A DNA stretch of 64,000 nt, taken from positions 183,539 through 247,538 of the forward strand of contig NZ_LNYA01000003.1 in NCBI RefSeq assembly GCF_001467615.1, read 5' to 3'. Under the pieces are notes generated by a model. It searched no databases. It had not been told where the DNA came from and worked only from the letters and a program-made list of their open reading frames with translations. The stretch comes from Legionella erythra. Lineage in GTDB: Bacteria; Pseudomonadota; Gammaproteobacteria; Legionellales; Legionellaceae. The translations under genes were made by a program, and so were the position numbers. Within the stretch, counting starts at the first letter, position 1; every line of letters starts with the position of its first letter. This document shows positions 26,701-36,401 of this stretch, piece after piece.

Positions 26701-29495
26701 TCGAAGGGAAGAACCAGTTCGTTATCGGTGCATTCATTGAGCCTTATCAGAATCCGCTCAGCGTTTGCAATAACACAGTGATTAATGCCTTCAGGCTTTG
26801 CTGTGAAGTCGGTGATTTGGTGTATAGCAATTACAGCAATCTCCTCTTAGTCGTTCACTCACAAACCAACGGCAAAAAACTGGAGGAAATGAAAAAGAAT
26901 ATTCAATCGGCTATTGCGTTCATGTCCAGGGTCAATATTTCTGATTTCCTTAACTTCATCCGGTTTTCAGAATATGCTGCTCAATGCCTTGAAAATACTT
27001 CCCTCGCTTCTGATCAGAAATTCAAAGCTTACGAGCAGGACATCATCAAAGGCAAGAATAAAACCGAACTCAGCTTTTTTTACAGCTCGCTTACTTTTTT
27101 GTATTTTATGCTCGGCCGCTACGGGGACGCCATCGAGGCGGGCGAAAATCACCTGCGCTATGCCGAATTCAATACCGGCATGATGAGCCACCTGGACGGT
27201 AAACTGTTTTTAGCGCTTGCCATGTTTTATCATTTACCGGAAATATCGCATGTGCAACGCCATGGCTATTTAAAAAAATTACGCGGGCTCAGCCGCTTTA
27301 TTGAGAAATACGCCACTTGGTGTCCGGATAATTTCAAAGCCTATGCCCTGCTGCTTCGCAGCGAATTTGCCCGGCTGGAACAGGGGTATGAGCCAGTCGT
27401 CGCATTGTATGAGCAAACCATGGAAACCGCGACTCAAAGCGGTTTGAATCTGATTGTCGCCATTGCCTCAGAGCGCGCCGGTTTTCACTGCATGACCGCT
27501 AAAGTCAGCCGCATTGCCAATATGTATCTTCATAATGCTTATCGTCATTTCAAAGATTGGGGGGCGGGTTCACGCGTCAAATTACTGGAAGAAAATTATC
27601 CCATGTTGACCTTTGACTACTCCCTGCCTAATTTCAACTTAAACCCGACCCCGGCGTCGTCCCCCAAGGTGAATACTCAAAGCATCGACATGCTGGCTAT
27701 CTTAAAATTCACGCAGCTGATTTCCAGTGAAATCCGCCTGGACAAATTGTTGCAGAAATTCTTAGTCATCGTTTCTGAAAATGCGGGGGCGCAGCGCAGC
27801 ATGATTCTGACTCAGGTTCAGGATAAATGGGTCGTTGAAGCCGAGGGCAATCTTGAACAACAGATTATTTATCTCAATAATCAGAAAAAAGAAGACATGC
27901 TGCTGCCCACATACCCGGCTTCCATTTTAAATTACGTGCAGCATACGCAAAAACCCATTATTTTAAACGATGCCATTCAATCGGAGCTAACGTTTCAGGA
28001 TCCCTATGTACAGCGAGAAAATCCCCGTTCACTGTTGATGATGCCTCTATTCTATAAGGGGCAGCTCTCGCGCATGCTTTATCTAGAAAATAACAGCAGC
28101 AGTCATACCTTCACCCCCAATCATTTGGACAGTTTAAATTTGCTGGCGTCCCAGGCAATGACATCCCTTGAAAACGCCAAATTGTATTATCAGGCTACTC
28201 ACGATCCATTAACGGGGCTCGCCAACCGCAACATGCTTTATGAAATGTTCCAGCACCTGACCAAGCAGGCTTCGCGTTCGCAGGGGAAAATTGCCTTGGT
28301 CTTCCTGGACATTGACTATTTTAAGGTGATTAATGATACCCTGGGACATGACAATGGCGACAAGCTCCTGATTCATGTGGCCAATACCCTCACCGCAAGC
28401 CTGCGTGAAGGCGATATCGCAGCACGGCTGGGAGGCGATGAATTTACTCTGATTTTAGCCAACACCTCGACTGATCAGGTTACAGCTATCGTTGAACGGT
28501 TGTTTAAGGAAATGTCCAAACCCATACCCATCGATGATCACCTGATTCAAATCACCTCCAGTATGGGCATCAGTATCTATCCCAAAGACGGTCATGACAT
28601 CGAAACCCTGCTCAAACAAGCCGATACGGCGCTTTACCAGGCTAAGGAAAAAGGCAGGAATCAATACCACTATTACTCCACGGCCCTGTATGAAGAGTAC
28701 CAGCAAATTCACGGTCTCGGTAAAGAATTGCAACGCGCTTATGACCGGCAGGAATTTTTCCTGGTCTATCAACCATTTTATGACGGGGTGACAGGAGAAA
28801 TCATCGGCCTTGAGTCCTTGCTGCGCTGGAATCATCCGGAAAAAGGCGTGCTCGCCGCGGGGGATTTCATCCATACCCTGGAAAAAAGCCCCTTGATTAT
28901 CCCGGTCAGTGAATGGATTATTAAATCGGTCTGCCAACAGGCCAAAATCTGGAAAGACAAGAAAATCTTGCCGGGTCCCATTGCCATCAATGTGTCAACC
29001 GTGCAGTTTTTGCGTCATTCATTGAGCCATGTCATCAATGATATTCTCGATGAAATCCAGCTGCATCCGTCCAGCATTGAATTGGAAATCACGGAAACCT
29101 TTTTTATTGAATACAATGAGCGGTTATACAAAGAAATTGATTCGCTGAAGAAAGGCGGCATAAACCTCGTGATTGATGATTTCGGTACCGGATATTCGAG
29201 CCTGTCTTATTTAAAACATTTGCCCGTCAATAAAATTAAAATTGATAAAGCCTTTATTGACAATTGCCAGCATGATTACCTCGATCAAACCATCATCAGC
29301 GCCATCATCACCATTGCCCACAAACTCAACATCAGTGTGATTGCTGAAGGCGTTGAGGTAGAAGAACAGTTAGACACCTTAAAGGTTCTTGGTATCGACG
29401 GCATCCAGGGCTATTATTACTCCCGCCCGCTGACCATGGACGATTGCGAAATTGAGCTCAAAAAATCCATTATCGAAAAATACCTGAAAGACTAG
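23742..29495 (+). CDS. Giant signalling protein: Ser/Thr kinase-like, AAA ATPase, GAF, GGDEF and EAL domains
   Basis: A 1917-aa protein. Residues 1-270 form a protein-kinase fold with K36, E54, H126-K-E128, K130, N133 and D147 (DLS). The usual catalytic Asp of HRD is replaced by Glu, and DFG is changed. Residues about 295-600 form an AAA_16/STAND ATPase with Walker A G328-T335 and Walker B LFLDDLQWAD. About 650-1300 is helical, TPR-like. About 1330-1480 is a GAF domain. GGDEF is at about 1563, with the inhibitory RxxD site (REGD) five residues before it. The EAL domain starts at about 1690 (ESL in place of EAL) and keeps N, E (EITE), DDFG, KID, the late E (EGVE) and Q. Both c-di-GMP synthesis and hydrolysis therefore look possible. 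The kinase-AAA-GAF front is normally followed by a histidine kinase; here the output is c-di-GMP. Confidence 0.9.
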   Translation: MISISGYALQEKLRHNHSIDTYHALRLKDKCKVLLKIPNNYYASTDNLAILQHEFHLLNSIEAPTIIKAYDFLQHTPAPVLVLESVKGQLLHAYLMTNQLKIDDFFNLAIQLIDILWELHQRNIIHKEIKPANIIIDPEKLKLKLVDLSASTRLSEENLDYLNLNEFEDSLSYISPEQTGRINRPVDYRTDFYSLGITLYQMLTNQLPFQTMDTLELVHCHIAKKPPSLTELRPNIPPMLEAIINKLLEKMPEERYSSIVGLRADMQECRNQWRSKGNIKEFTLGSNDIRDHLNISRNLYGRQPQVQQLINTFKRVSLGTKEIVLIAGYSGIGKTSLVKEIHKPIVQHKGYYIDGKFDQLQRSMPYSAIVSAFQSLVKQVLSESEDRLDVLRHQLIAALGNVGQVVVDVIPDVELIIGQQPLVPKLNPTDAQIRFNLVFQNFVRVFAQPSHPLVLFLDDLQWADNSSLNFIENLLQDNDTNHLLIIGAYRDNEVDERHPLQLTINNLHKHKVSLGTLKLQPLLFQDIQELLQDTLSTSSEKIQTLAQAIYDKTQGNPFFINQFLKIIYQEKLLFFSYDKGLWEWDLTRIQRTSATDNVISLLTSKIHLLSKPTQEILKLAACFGHQFDFRTLQIINGQSTSQIAENLWQAIKSNLIYPLEESYKTMGLVGLRENLSKINITTLNYRFAHDRIQQAAYELIDEAERPALHLKIGRLLLKDRPLTEDDERLFDVMEHFNQSLPLIDDPEERLQLARYNFWAGQKAKLSSAYFAANEYLSAAVELLQPVNWKKHYDLVFPVYREQAVCKYLISDFNGANTFFSELLDNVKDELDRLGIYRLKIEMLSTLSQHTEALEIGLNALRKFDIRIPQKPKLIHILAAIYKIKFKLRKTRIENIDLPLMEDAKQRAIVNLITQLLNSAFITNQQLFVILTCKNISLSLKYGYTDSTSMSLPVFAFIIMHSLNWYDDAIAFVKLYNRLKQKYGASNFEGKNQFVIGAFIEPYQNPLSVCNNTVINAFRLCCEVGDLVYSNYSNLLLVVHSQTNGKKLEEMKKNIQSAIAFMSRVNISDFLNFIRFSEYAAQCLENTSLASDQKFKAYEQDIIKGKNKTELSFFYSSLTFLYFMLGRYGDAIEAGENHLRYAEFNTGMMSHLDGKLFLALAMFYHLPEISHVQRHGYLKKLRGLSRFIEKYATWCPDNFKAYALLLRSEFARLEQGYEPVVALYEQTMETATQSGLNLIVAIASERAGFHCMTAKVSRIANMYLHNAYRHFKDWGAGSRVKLLEENYPMLTFDYSLPNFNLNPTPASSPKVNTQSIDMLAILKFTQLISSEIRLDKLLQKFLVIVSENAGAQRSMILTQVQDKWVVEAEGNLEQQIIYLNNQKKEDMLLPTYPASILNYVQHTQKPIILNDAIQSELTFQDPYVQRENPRSLLMMPLFYKGQLSRMLYLENNSSSHTFTPNHLDSLNLLASQAMTSLENAKLYYQATHDPLTGLANRNMLYEMFQHLTKQASRSQGKIALVFLDIDYFKVINDTLGHDNGDKLLIHVANTLTASLREGDIAARLGGDEFTLILANTSTDQVTAIVERLFKEMSKPIPIDDHLIQITSSMGISIYPKDGHDIETLLKQADTALYQAKEKGRNQYHYYSTALYEEYQQIHGLGKELQRAYDRQEFFLVYQPFYDGVTGEIIGLESLLRWNHPEKGVLAAGDFIHTLEKSPLIIPVSEWIIKSVCQQAKIWKDKKILPGPIAINVSTVQFLRHSLSHVINDILDEIQLHPSSIELEITETFFIEYNERLYKEIDSLKKGGINLVIDDFGTGYSSLSYLKHLPVNKIKIDKAFIDNCQHDYLDQTIISAIITIAHKLNISVIAEGVEVEEQLDTLKVLGIDGIQGYYYSRPLTMDDCEIELKKSIIEKYLKD

Positions 29496-29501
29496 GCAAG
29501 G

Positions 29502-30260
29502 TCAAACCACATCCCCGCCAAGATTTGCCCAGGCCATGCCCAATAACTCATGCAAAGCGATACTTAAATAAACCATGTTCTGGGGATTGGGTAAATACCT
29601 TTTTTCCCAGCGTTCATCCTGCCAGTAAAGGGTTTTGTCAGCTGGAGCCGCGACAGGATTAAGACCCTGACTTCGACACAGGGCCATGGCTCTGGGCAGA
29701 TGGATTGCAGACGTAACGAGGTAAAAGGGTTGGTCATGCACCCACTGCTTAATGGCCTTCGCCTGTTGCGCCGTATTTAAAGAAGCCGTCTCGAGCATCA
29801 CAGGCTTTGGCGGGTTGTTAAACCAGTCTGCTAATTGCGCCATGCGCTTAGACTCCGCCATCTCACCGCCAAAGCCGCCGCCAGAAAGCAATAAGGTGGC
29901 ATCCGGCAATTGGCGGTACAGGCGCAGCCCTTCCAGCAAACGCTTGATACTGGCGTTGTAAAGCAGGATATGTTCAGGCTGCCTGGCTTCTTCAGCCTGG
30001 CCACCACTCAAAACCACCACCCAGTGCAACTCAGGATCGGGTTTATTGACGAAAGGATATTGCCCCTCAAGATAAGTTGTCAGCGCTCTTGGCAACCAAC
30101 CCAGGCTGACCAGTAAAAGCATCAGGTAGAGCCACGTAAAACCGGTTCTGCCTTTTCCACCCCGACACCAAAGCCTGATTAATAGCAGGGTATAAACGAG
30201 AAGAATAAGGCACAGAGGATTTAACAGCGCTTCCAGCAGATGTCGAATGGCCACCATCAT
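29502..30260 (-). CDS. DUF218 membrane protein (ElyC/YdcF-like)
   Basis: A 252-aa protein with two N-terminal membrane helices (about residues 13-28 and 42-58), followed by a DUF218 Rossmann-like domain: VVVLSGGQAEEA, LLLSGGGFGG, TASLNTAQQA and YLVTSAIHLPRAMALC. In E. coli ElyC affects peptidoglycan assembly and envelope polysaccharide. The start overlaps the lptG stop by four bases, making it the third gene of an lptF-lptG operon, which supports an envelope role. The exact reaction is unknown. Confidence 0.85.
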   Translation of the reverse strand: MMVAIRHLLEALLNPLCLILLVYTLLLIRLWCRGGKGRTGFTWLYLMLLLVSLGWLPRALTTYLEGQYPFVNKPDPELHWVVVLSGGQAEEARQPEHILLYNASIKRLLEGLRLYRQLPDATLLLSGGGFGGEMAESKRMAQLADWFNNPPKPVMLETASLNTAQQAKAIKQWVHDQPFYLVTSAIHLPRAMALCRSQGLNPVAAPADKTLYWQDERWEKRYLPNPQNMVYLSIALHELLGMAWANLGGDVV

Positions 30261-31318
30261 TTCGCCTTAGCCATCATAAAAAGCCCAAGCAGGGCAAAGA
30301 TCAATGTCGGGCCAATTGCCGCGAGAATGGGGGGCCATTGAAACACCTGGCTGACTGGACCAAAAAATCGGTTCAGAATATGAAAACCAAACCCGACAGT
30401 AATACCCAGCAGTAATTTGGATCCCATGGTGGACGAGCGCAGCGGACCAAAGATAAAGGGGATAGCCAGAACCATCATCACCACGGTCGTCAAGGGTTGA
30501 ATCAGGCGCTGCCAATACGCCAGTTGATAATTGCTGGCGGTCTGATGGCTTTGCTTTTGTTCGCGAAGATACTGACGCAGTTCATACAAGGTCATTTCAT
30601 CCGGTTCGCTGCTGGTTAAATTCAATAATTTGGGCCTAACCGACACATCCCAAATCATTTCTTTCGCCGCACTGGCTACCGTCTTTGTCCTGTAAATGTC
30701 GGTTTGGGCAATACCATAAGCTTTCCACTGGCCATTCTGGTAATCAATGCGCTCCATACGCCGTGCGAATCGTAAATGATGCCGTTCATCAAAGCGAAAC
30801 TGAAACACGCCGTGCAGGGTGTTTTTTTCAATGCTGCCAATGGTGATAAAATCATTTTGATTGCGCAGCCAAACCCCCTGGGCTGTACGCAATGCCTGCC
30901 CGCCGCTTAAGGCCTGGGTCCGCAAATCATTGGCGAAATAAGCAAGCTTCGGCACCACGGTTTCTCCCACCACGGTTACAAACACAATGATTAAAAAGGC
31001 TACTTTCAAAACGGCTAACGTAATTTGGCCAATGGACATACCCGCCGCCCGCATGACAATCAACTCGCGGTGATTGGCCATCATGCCAAGGCCAATCAAA
31101 CACCCCATGAGACTCGCCATGGGGAAAAAGAGATACACTTGATAAGGCATCTGCAGAAAAACAAACAGGGCTGCGTTCACAAGGCCAAAATCCGCACGCC
31201 CCAAATCATCGAGCTGATTGACAAACAGGATGAATACCTGCAGTCCTGCAAGCATAAGGGTCACGAGGCCAATGGAGGCAAGAACCGTTTTGGCAATGTA
31301 GCGTTCAATTAAAATCAT
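30257..31318 (-). CDS. lptG: LPS export ABC transporter permease LptG
   Basis: A 353-aa inner-membrane permease that, with LptF and the LptB ATPase, extracts lipopolysaccharide from the inner membrane and passes it to LptC. The YjgP/YjgQ family pattern is clear: a starting ERYIAKTVLASIGLV, six membrane segments split by a large periplasmic beta-jellyroll, and the coupling segment FLQMPYQVYLFFPMASLMG. The start overlaps the lptF stop by four bases. Confidence 0.94.
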   Translation of the reverse strand: MILIERYIAKTVLASIGLVTLMLAGLQVFILFVNQLDDLGRADFGLVNAALFVFLQMPYQVYLFFPMASLMGCLIGLGMMANHRELIVMRAAGMSIGQITLAVLKVAFLIIVFVTVVGETVVPKLAYFANDLRTQALSGGQALRTAQGVWLRNQNDFITIGSIEKNTLHGVFQFRFDERHHLRFARRMERIDYQNGQWKAYGIAQTDIYRTKTVASAAKEMIWDVSVRPKLLNLTSSEPDEMTLYELRQYLREQKQSHQTASNYQLAYWQRLIQPLTTVVMMVLAIPFIFGPLRSSTMGSKLLLGITVGFGFHILNRFFGPVSQVFQWPPILAAIGPTLIFALLGLFMMAKAK

Positions 31319-32394
31319 GACAGCTTCACCCGGTTATAGCCCACAAGTATCAAGCCGATGAGAAGAACTACCCCATGCAGCCACCACATGCCGATCCATT
31401 GCGGGACCTTACCGGCCGCGACCCAGTCACGGGCGACAAACATAAAATTGGCGTACACAATGTAGAGCAAAATGGCCGGCAGCAGTTTGGCATATTTACC
31501 CGACCGTGGATTGACACGGCTTAACGGCACCGCCACCAGGGTTAGGGTAAGGACCATAAGGGGTACGGAAAGGCGCCATTGCAATTCAGCCGCCTTGCGG
31601 TTATCGGGGTTAAAAAACGGCAGTAATGCACTGGTTTTAGCGGTACGCAGATCGTCTTTGATTTCAATGGTGGGATGTGGCAAGCGAGCCTTGTACTGCT
31701 TAAATTCAGCCACCTGGTAATTGGCCTGTCCCGGCGCCCCTTCATATTCTGTCCCATGAGCCAGCACGATGTAGTCTTCAAGCGTTTCCTCATCGGTTTC
31801 TGCAAAGGCCTGTTCCGCCCATAAAATATCCCAGCGCGGTTGCTTGTCTTTGATAACCTGCTTCGCAAGAAAAATATTCCTGGCTTTGGTGTGTTCCCGG
31901 TTCATGGATTCCACATAAAACACCTGACGGCCATTGGAAATCGCCCGGAAACGGCCAGGCAAAATGGTTTGCACCAGGGTTTTCACACCGGTGGCGCGCA
32001 GCAGGGAGGAACGCTCCTTGGCGATGACAGGGCTTACCCAAATCATAATAAAGGCGACCAGCAATGCGACCCCGAAAGCCATATAAAAACTGTGTTTTAA
32101 TAAGCGGTTTGGCCCATAGCCGCAAGCCTGCAACACCGTCATTTCACTTTCGGCATACATTCTGCCGTAGGCAATTAACAAAGCGACAAAAAAACCGAGC
32201 GGCAGCAAAAGCCCCATGAGGTTAGGCAATTCGAGCATCATCAGCTTCATGATAATCATACCCGGAATTTGCCCGTTAGCGGCCCGGTTTAAATAACGCA
32301 CAAACTGGTTGCTCATGAAGATAAGCATGAGGATGGTGGTCAGAGAGGCTAAGGTTACGAACACTTCTTTAGCCAGATAACGGAAAATCAACAC
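31315..32394 (-). CDS. lptF: LPS export ABC transporter permease LptF
   Basis: A 359-aa partner of LptG, with the same six-helix and periplasmic-jellyroll plan. I choose the GTG at 32394, which gives MLIFRYLAKEVFVTL as in the family. An in-frame ATG at 32439 would add 15 residues (starting MCEYAN) with no family counterpart. LELPNLMGLLLPLGFFVALL is the conserved coupling helix. The gene heads the operon lptF-lptG-DUF218 and is divergent from pepA. Confidence 0.93.
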   Translation of the reverse strand: MLIFRYLAKEVFVTLASLTTILMLIFMSNQFVRYLNRAANGQIPGMIIMKLMMLELPNLMGLLLPLGFFVALLIAYGRMYAESEMTVLQACGYGPNRLLKHSFYMAFGVALLVAFIMIWVSPVIAKERSSLLRATGVKTLVQTILPGRFRAISNGRQVFYVESMNREHTKARNIFLAKQVIKDKQPRWDILWAEQAFAETDEETLEDYIVLAHGTEYEGAPGQANYQVAEFKQYKARLPHPTIEIKDDLRTAKTSALLPFFNPDNRKAAELQWRLSVPLMVLTLTLVAVPLSRVNPRSGKYAKLLPAILLYIVYANFMFVARDWVAAGKVPQWIGMWWLHGVVLLIGLILVGYNRVKLS

Positions 32395-32580
32395 AGTCTG
32401 TCTCTCGGCAAAAGGGTTGGGGTTGGCGTATTCACACATGTCTCATGGATAACAATCGCCCTAGCTTATCATGATATCGCCTGACCGTCAGGTTTTCGTT
32501 TACGGAAATTCGCTTTAAGAAGTGGTATTACAACGTAAGGCTCGGTAAACTAGCACTCTTTGCCTTTCACAGGAAGCACA

Positions 32581-34032
32581 ATGAATTATGGATTAGTGGA
32601 CACGCCTTCGTTAAACGATGCGGAATGCCTGGTTTTGGGCCTCTTTTGCGATGGCGAGTGGGATGCGTTTGCCCAGGTGCTCGATGGTCAATTCAACGGT
32701 TTAATCTCGCGTCTTTTTACCCGATTAAAGGAAAAAGGCGATTCAGCCTGGCAATCTGAAATCAATCATCACAGCCTTTTGGTTTTAAATTGTGGAAAAA
32801 AAGCGGAGTTTACTGGCGACGCCCTTCAAAAACGATTGGGCGACATCATGGCCGCTCTGCTGAAGCAACGTGTCGCCTCAGCCACGCTATACCTGCCGCC
32901 CGTGGTTGATAAAACCCCGGATTGGCAACTAAAGCAGATGGTGCTGCAGGTTGACGCTCAATGTTATCAATCAAATGAATTTAAAACCGGAGAGAAAAAG
33001 CCGCTGGCACTAGAATCAGTAACCTTTAGTCTTCCGGGAGCAAGCCATGAAACCCTGCAGCAAAGTGAAGCCATTGCCAAGGGCGTGCAGCTGACGCGGA
33101 CCTTGGCTGACCTACCCGCCAACCGCTGCACGCCAGCTTATCTGGCTGAACAGGCCATGGCTCTGGCAAACGAATACCCTGCCATTGAAGCAGCCATCAT
33201 GGGGCCTTGCGAAATCCGTCAGATCGGCATGGGTGCTTTGTTAGCGGTTGCCCAGGGCAGCAACGAGGAGCCGCGCTTTATTGAATTGCGCTACCAGGGC
33301 GGCGGCGATACCCAGCCCATTGTTTTAGTTGGTAAAGGCATCACCTTTGACTCTGGCGGTTTAACCATAAAACCGGGCGATGCAATGACTGAAATGAAAT
33401 ACGATATGTCGGGTGCTGCGAGCGTATTGGGTACTTTAAAAGCCTGCGCTTTACAAAAGCTGCCGATTAATGTCATCGGTCTTATTCCCAGTGCTGAAAA
33501 CATGCCCAGCGGATCTTCGGTCAAGCCGGGCGACATCATCACCACCCTGTCTGGGCAAACCGTTGAAATTCTCAATACCGACGCGGAAGGACGACTGGTG
33601 CTGGCTGATGCCTTAAGTTACGCCGAACGGTTTAATCCGGCCATTGTCTTGGATATCGCCACACTGACTGGCGCGATTATTATCGCCCTGGGCTTTATTA
33701 CCACCGGCTTTATGACCAGGGATGACCCATTAGCCGCCGATTTATTGGCAGCGGCTTCTGAAAGCAATGAAAAAACGTGGCGCATGCCGCTTGATGATGC
33801 TTACCAGGAAGCGCTCGACAGTCCCATGGCTGACATGATTAATGGCGCCTTTGACCGGAGTGCCGGTGCGATTACCGGGGCCTGTTTTCTGTCGCGTTTT
33901 ACCAAAAAATACCGCTGGGCCCATTTGGATATTGCAGGAACAGCCTGGGTATCCGGCAAAAAGCGCCAGGCTACCGGAAGACCTGTCCCACTACTTGTTG
34001 AGTTTTTACGCCATGTCAGTAATACGCGTTGA
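32581..34032 (+). CDS. pepA: Leucyl aminopeptidase (M17), PepA
   Basis: A 483-aa cytosolic hexameric M17 aminopeptidase with two metal ions. The start at 32581 (MNYGLVD) has AGGAAG upstream. The metal and catalytic residues are in [27 protein letters not shown] and [14 protein letters not shown], all intact. It removes N-terminal residues from peptides; PepA homologues may also bind DNA. Its end overlaps holC by 20 bases, the standard pepA-holC pairing. Confidence 0.95.
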   Translation: MNYGLVDTPSLNDAECLVLGLFCDGEWDAFAQVLDGQFNGLISRLFTRLKEKGDSAWQSEINHHSLLVLNCGKKAEFTGDALQKRLGDIMAALLKQRVASATLYLPPVVDKTPDWQLKQMVLQVDAQCYQSNEFKTGEKKPLALESVTFSLPGASHETLQQSEAIAKGVQLTRTLADLPANRCTPAYLAEQAMALANEYPAIEAAIMGPCEIRQIGMGALLAVAQGSNEEPRFIELRYQGGGDTQPIVLVGKGITFDSGGLTIKPGDAMTEMKYDMSGAASVLGTLKACALQKLPINVIGLIPSAENMPSGSSVKPGDIITTLSGQTVEILNTDAEGRLVLADALSYAERFNPAIVLDIATLTGAIIIALGFITTGFMTRDDPLAADLLAAASESNEKTWRMPLDDAYQEALDSPMADMINGAFDRSAGAITGACFLSRFTKKYRWAHLDIAGTAWVSGKKRQATGRPVPLLVEFLRHVSNTR

Positions 34033-34453
34033 TTTTTATCTGCTAAACACCAGTGAGCCGCAGGAGAAATGGGTTTTTGCCTGCCGCTTGCTGGAGAAAG
34101 CCTATTTACGCGGCCATCAGGTCTTTGTCTACTGCAATGATCAACAGGATGCCGAAAAGCTGGATGAATTACTCTGGACATTTAAAGAAGACAGTTTTAT
34201 TCCCCATCATCTGCAGGGAGAGGGACCTGAACCACCACCTGTTGTACAAATCGGCTATGGCCCGGAGCCACGCGGTTTTCGGGAAATCCTGATCAATCTG
34301 GCAAACACCATTCCTCCGTTTTACTCGCGTTTCAAACGTGTTATTGAAATTGTCGCCAATGAGGAAACCGCTAAACAGTTAAGCCGCCTCCATTATCGTG
34401 AGTACCGGGCCAATGCCTGCGAGCTGCAAACCCATACGATTGACACGGCTTGA
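34013..34453 (+). CDS. holC: DNA polymerase III chi subunit
   Basis: A 146-aa clamp-loader accessory protein that links the polymerase to single-strand binding protein. [20 protein letters not shown] and the segment [20 protein letters not shown] followed by FIPHHL match HolC. The start ATG at 34013 lies inside the end of pepA in another frame (20-base overlap), giving translational coupling. Confidence 0.92.
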   Translation: MSVIRVDFYLLNTSEPQEKWVFACRLLEKAYLRGHQVFVYCNDQQDAEKLDELLWTFKEDSFIPHHLQGEGPEPPPVVQIGYGPEPRGFREILINLANTIPPFYSRFKRVIEIVANEETAKQLSRLHYREYRANACELQTHTIDTA

Positions 34454-34563
34454 TTTCACTGTTCCAAGTCCTTTAGGGAAGCATTGCCATATAATTTAAC
34501 ATTTTGTCTTTATTTTATTTTTTTATTACTTAAAATACCCACTTTTGCACACCGAGATAAATA

Positions 34564-36225
34564 ATGACAATGAGTAAACAAGAAACAACCAAAACCGCGA
34601 CATCGCCTGTCTTTAATGCCGGGAGCAAGATTGAGCTAATTTTGGACAACTCACCTGACTTTAAAAACGCCGAAGTGATTATTGATGTGTCAGGAATCTT
34701 GAGGAAAAACTTATTGCGCCTGGTCGCCAAGTATCCTGAGAAACAATTTACTGTCAACAATATGGCCCCCGATCTGTTAGAGCGTATAAAACAAATTAAA
34801 ACCATGACGGTAGAGACGATGCTGCAATCCAATGTCATGCCTTTAACTCCGCCCTCTGTAAACACGCCCAGCTGTCATAAAGACACATTGGCATTAGATA
34901 AAAAATGGTTAAGTCGTGGCAACATTGAATTTACAGAAGAATCGGCTGAAACCATACTGAGTGCGTTTAAACCAAAGACTTTTTTTATCTTAAGCCTGGA
35001 CAAGCTTCAAAGTCACGATGCAAATTCTGTGAATCAACTGTTTAAGAAACTTCAGGAAGCAAACTGTCCATTTGTCGCTCTTTGTCCAAGCCAACCGGTT
35101 TCCCCTGTGCCATTTAAAAAGGAGTTGGAATCAAAAATAGAATATTTTGATTTAATAGACCTTAACCGGCAAACCATTAGATGGTCTTTATTTGTGTCTG
35201 GCAATTTAGATAATGTCGATAAGTTGAAGGACGCATTTATTCAATCATACAAAGAAAGAAAGAAGGAGATAACCCAGCAAATTGAGCATTTCCGTTTAAA
35301 ATTAAATACCGCTGAAGGGGTTGAAAAAGCCCAATTCCAAGGCGCGATAAGAACCGCTGAATCGTTAATACGTTGTATTGATATCTGTTTTAAAAGCTCA
35401 CCCCTTAACATCGATCATGCGACCGTTACAACCCCACCCTCCGTCACGACAGAAGGACAATCTCAAGCTAAAGAAATGCCTCTCTCCAGCGAGGTCATTG
35501 TTGCAACCAATCCTTCGGTCCCGGCACAAAAGCCAATACAATCTCAAACGAATACACCTTTACACAGCATCCCATCCAAAGCAGTCATTGTTGCAACCAA
35601 TCCTTCAGCCCAGGTACAACGACCACAACCATTACAAACAAATACACCGGACTCCAGCATGCTTCGATTCAAGGGAACCCTTGTCACTCCCTCCCCTTCC
35701 CTGATACAAAAACAAGGACAATCGCAACCGAATACATTGAGATCCAGTATGTTTCCTTCCAGGGACATCTTAACGAGCCCTTTAATCCCCGCACAAAAAC
35801 AACCGGCTCAAATGACCCCATCTCCCAGTGTCCTGGTAAAGTCAGGGTATCCACAGGGCGTTCACCATGCTTTTTTTTCTAATCCATCCACAACACAACG
35901 ACTGACGCAATCGAAGCCACAGGATCCTGTTACAGCATTTAAGTTAGCCGCCATAAAAAATGAACTTGAAACAACCGCCAGGCAATTAACCTCTTTTTCT
36001 GCCTTGTTATCCACGGCAGCCACGGACGTAGGCAATTTAGTCGAACTTTTTGACGATTTACAACAAGATGCTCAAAAAAAATTGAAGCTCGCTGGAGAAA
36101 AAATAGCCAAGCTTGGTAAGCCAACTGAGACCCCGGAAGAGAAGTCCAGAAAAAGTTCTCTTACTGCAGCGCAAATGAGTTCTTCTATGGAGGTATCGAG
36201 CCAACCCAAAAGCCCTGGGCAATAA
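34564..36225 (+). CDS. Unknown 553-aa protein with Thr/Pro/Gln-rich tandem repeats, paralogue 1 (candidate effector)
   Basis: No family recognised. Residues 1-275 form a mixed alpha/beta domain shared with the next gene: DVSGILRKNLLRLV, then VNNMAPDLLERIKQIK, then LQSNVMPLTP, and later RWSLFVSG. Residues about 311-410 are four degenerate 30-residue repeats of the type VIVATNPSxxxQxPxxxQTNTP. The C-terminal region (about 455-530) is a helical coiled-coil. There is no signal peptide or membrane helix. Length, low-complexity insert, lone position and a species-specific look make a Dot/Icm effector plausible; this is inference. The base composition is more AT-rich than the flanking housekeeping genes. 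The start has only a weak ribosome binding site (CGAGATAA), and an ATG two codons later is possible. Confidence 0.7.
   Translation: MTMSKQETTKTATSPVFNAGSKIELILDNSPDFKNAEVIIDVSGILRKNLLRLVAKYPEKQFTVNNMAPDLLERIKQIKTMTVETMLQSNVMPLTPPSVNTPSCHKDTLALDKKWLSRGNIEFTEESAETILSAFKPKTFFILSLDKLQSHDANSVNQLFKKLQEANCPFVALCPSQPVSPVPFKKELESKIEYFDLIDLNRQTIRWSLFVSGNLDNVDKLKDAFIQSYKERKKEITQQIEHFRLKLNTAEGVEKAQFQGAIRTAESLIRCIDICFKSSPLNIDHATVTTPPSVTTEGQSQAKEMPLSSEVIVATNPSVPAQKPIQSQTNTPLHSIPSKAVIVATNPSAQVQRPQPLQTNTPDSSMLRFKGTLVTPSPSLIQKQGQSQPNTLRSSMFPSRDILTSPLIPAQKQPAQMTPSPSVLVKSGYPQGVHHAFFSNPSTTQRLTQSKPQDPVTAFKLAAIKNELETTARQLTSFSALLSTAATDVGNLVELFDDLQQDAQKKLKLAGEKIAKLGKPTETPEEKSRKSSLTAAQMSSSMEVSSQPKSPGQ
35494..35766 (+). 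repeat. In-frame 90-93 bp tandem repeat within the 553-aa gene
   Basis: Units at 35494-35583, 35584-35676 and 35677-35766 plus a partial fourth from 35767 encode about 30 residues each. Units 1 and 2 begin with identical GTCATTGTTGCAACCAATCC; units 3 and 4 are older and more diverged. The gradient suggests a recent duplication of the first two. Confidence 0.8.
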
Positions 36226-36401
36226 TCACGAGGTCATGGCTTTTTGCCTATTGCTGTTGAATACGACTTCAGGTTATATCCAACAGCAATTGTAACTATT
36301 GCGTAGGGATTGATTGCAATTGTTTAATTCTACCGCAGATTTATTTATTTTATGCCTGATTTTTCTAAAATACCGGCCTTTACAATCCGGCAGGAATAAT
36401 A

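Noticed and set aside
34454-34563. Search for PmrA or CpxR boxes before the candidate effector genes
   Set aside because: Only loose AT-rich similarity (ATTTAACATT) to a PmrA site was found; not enough to report as a feature.
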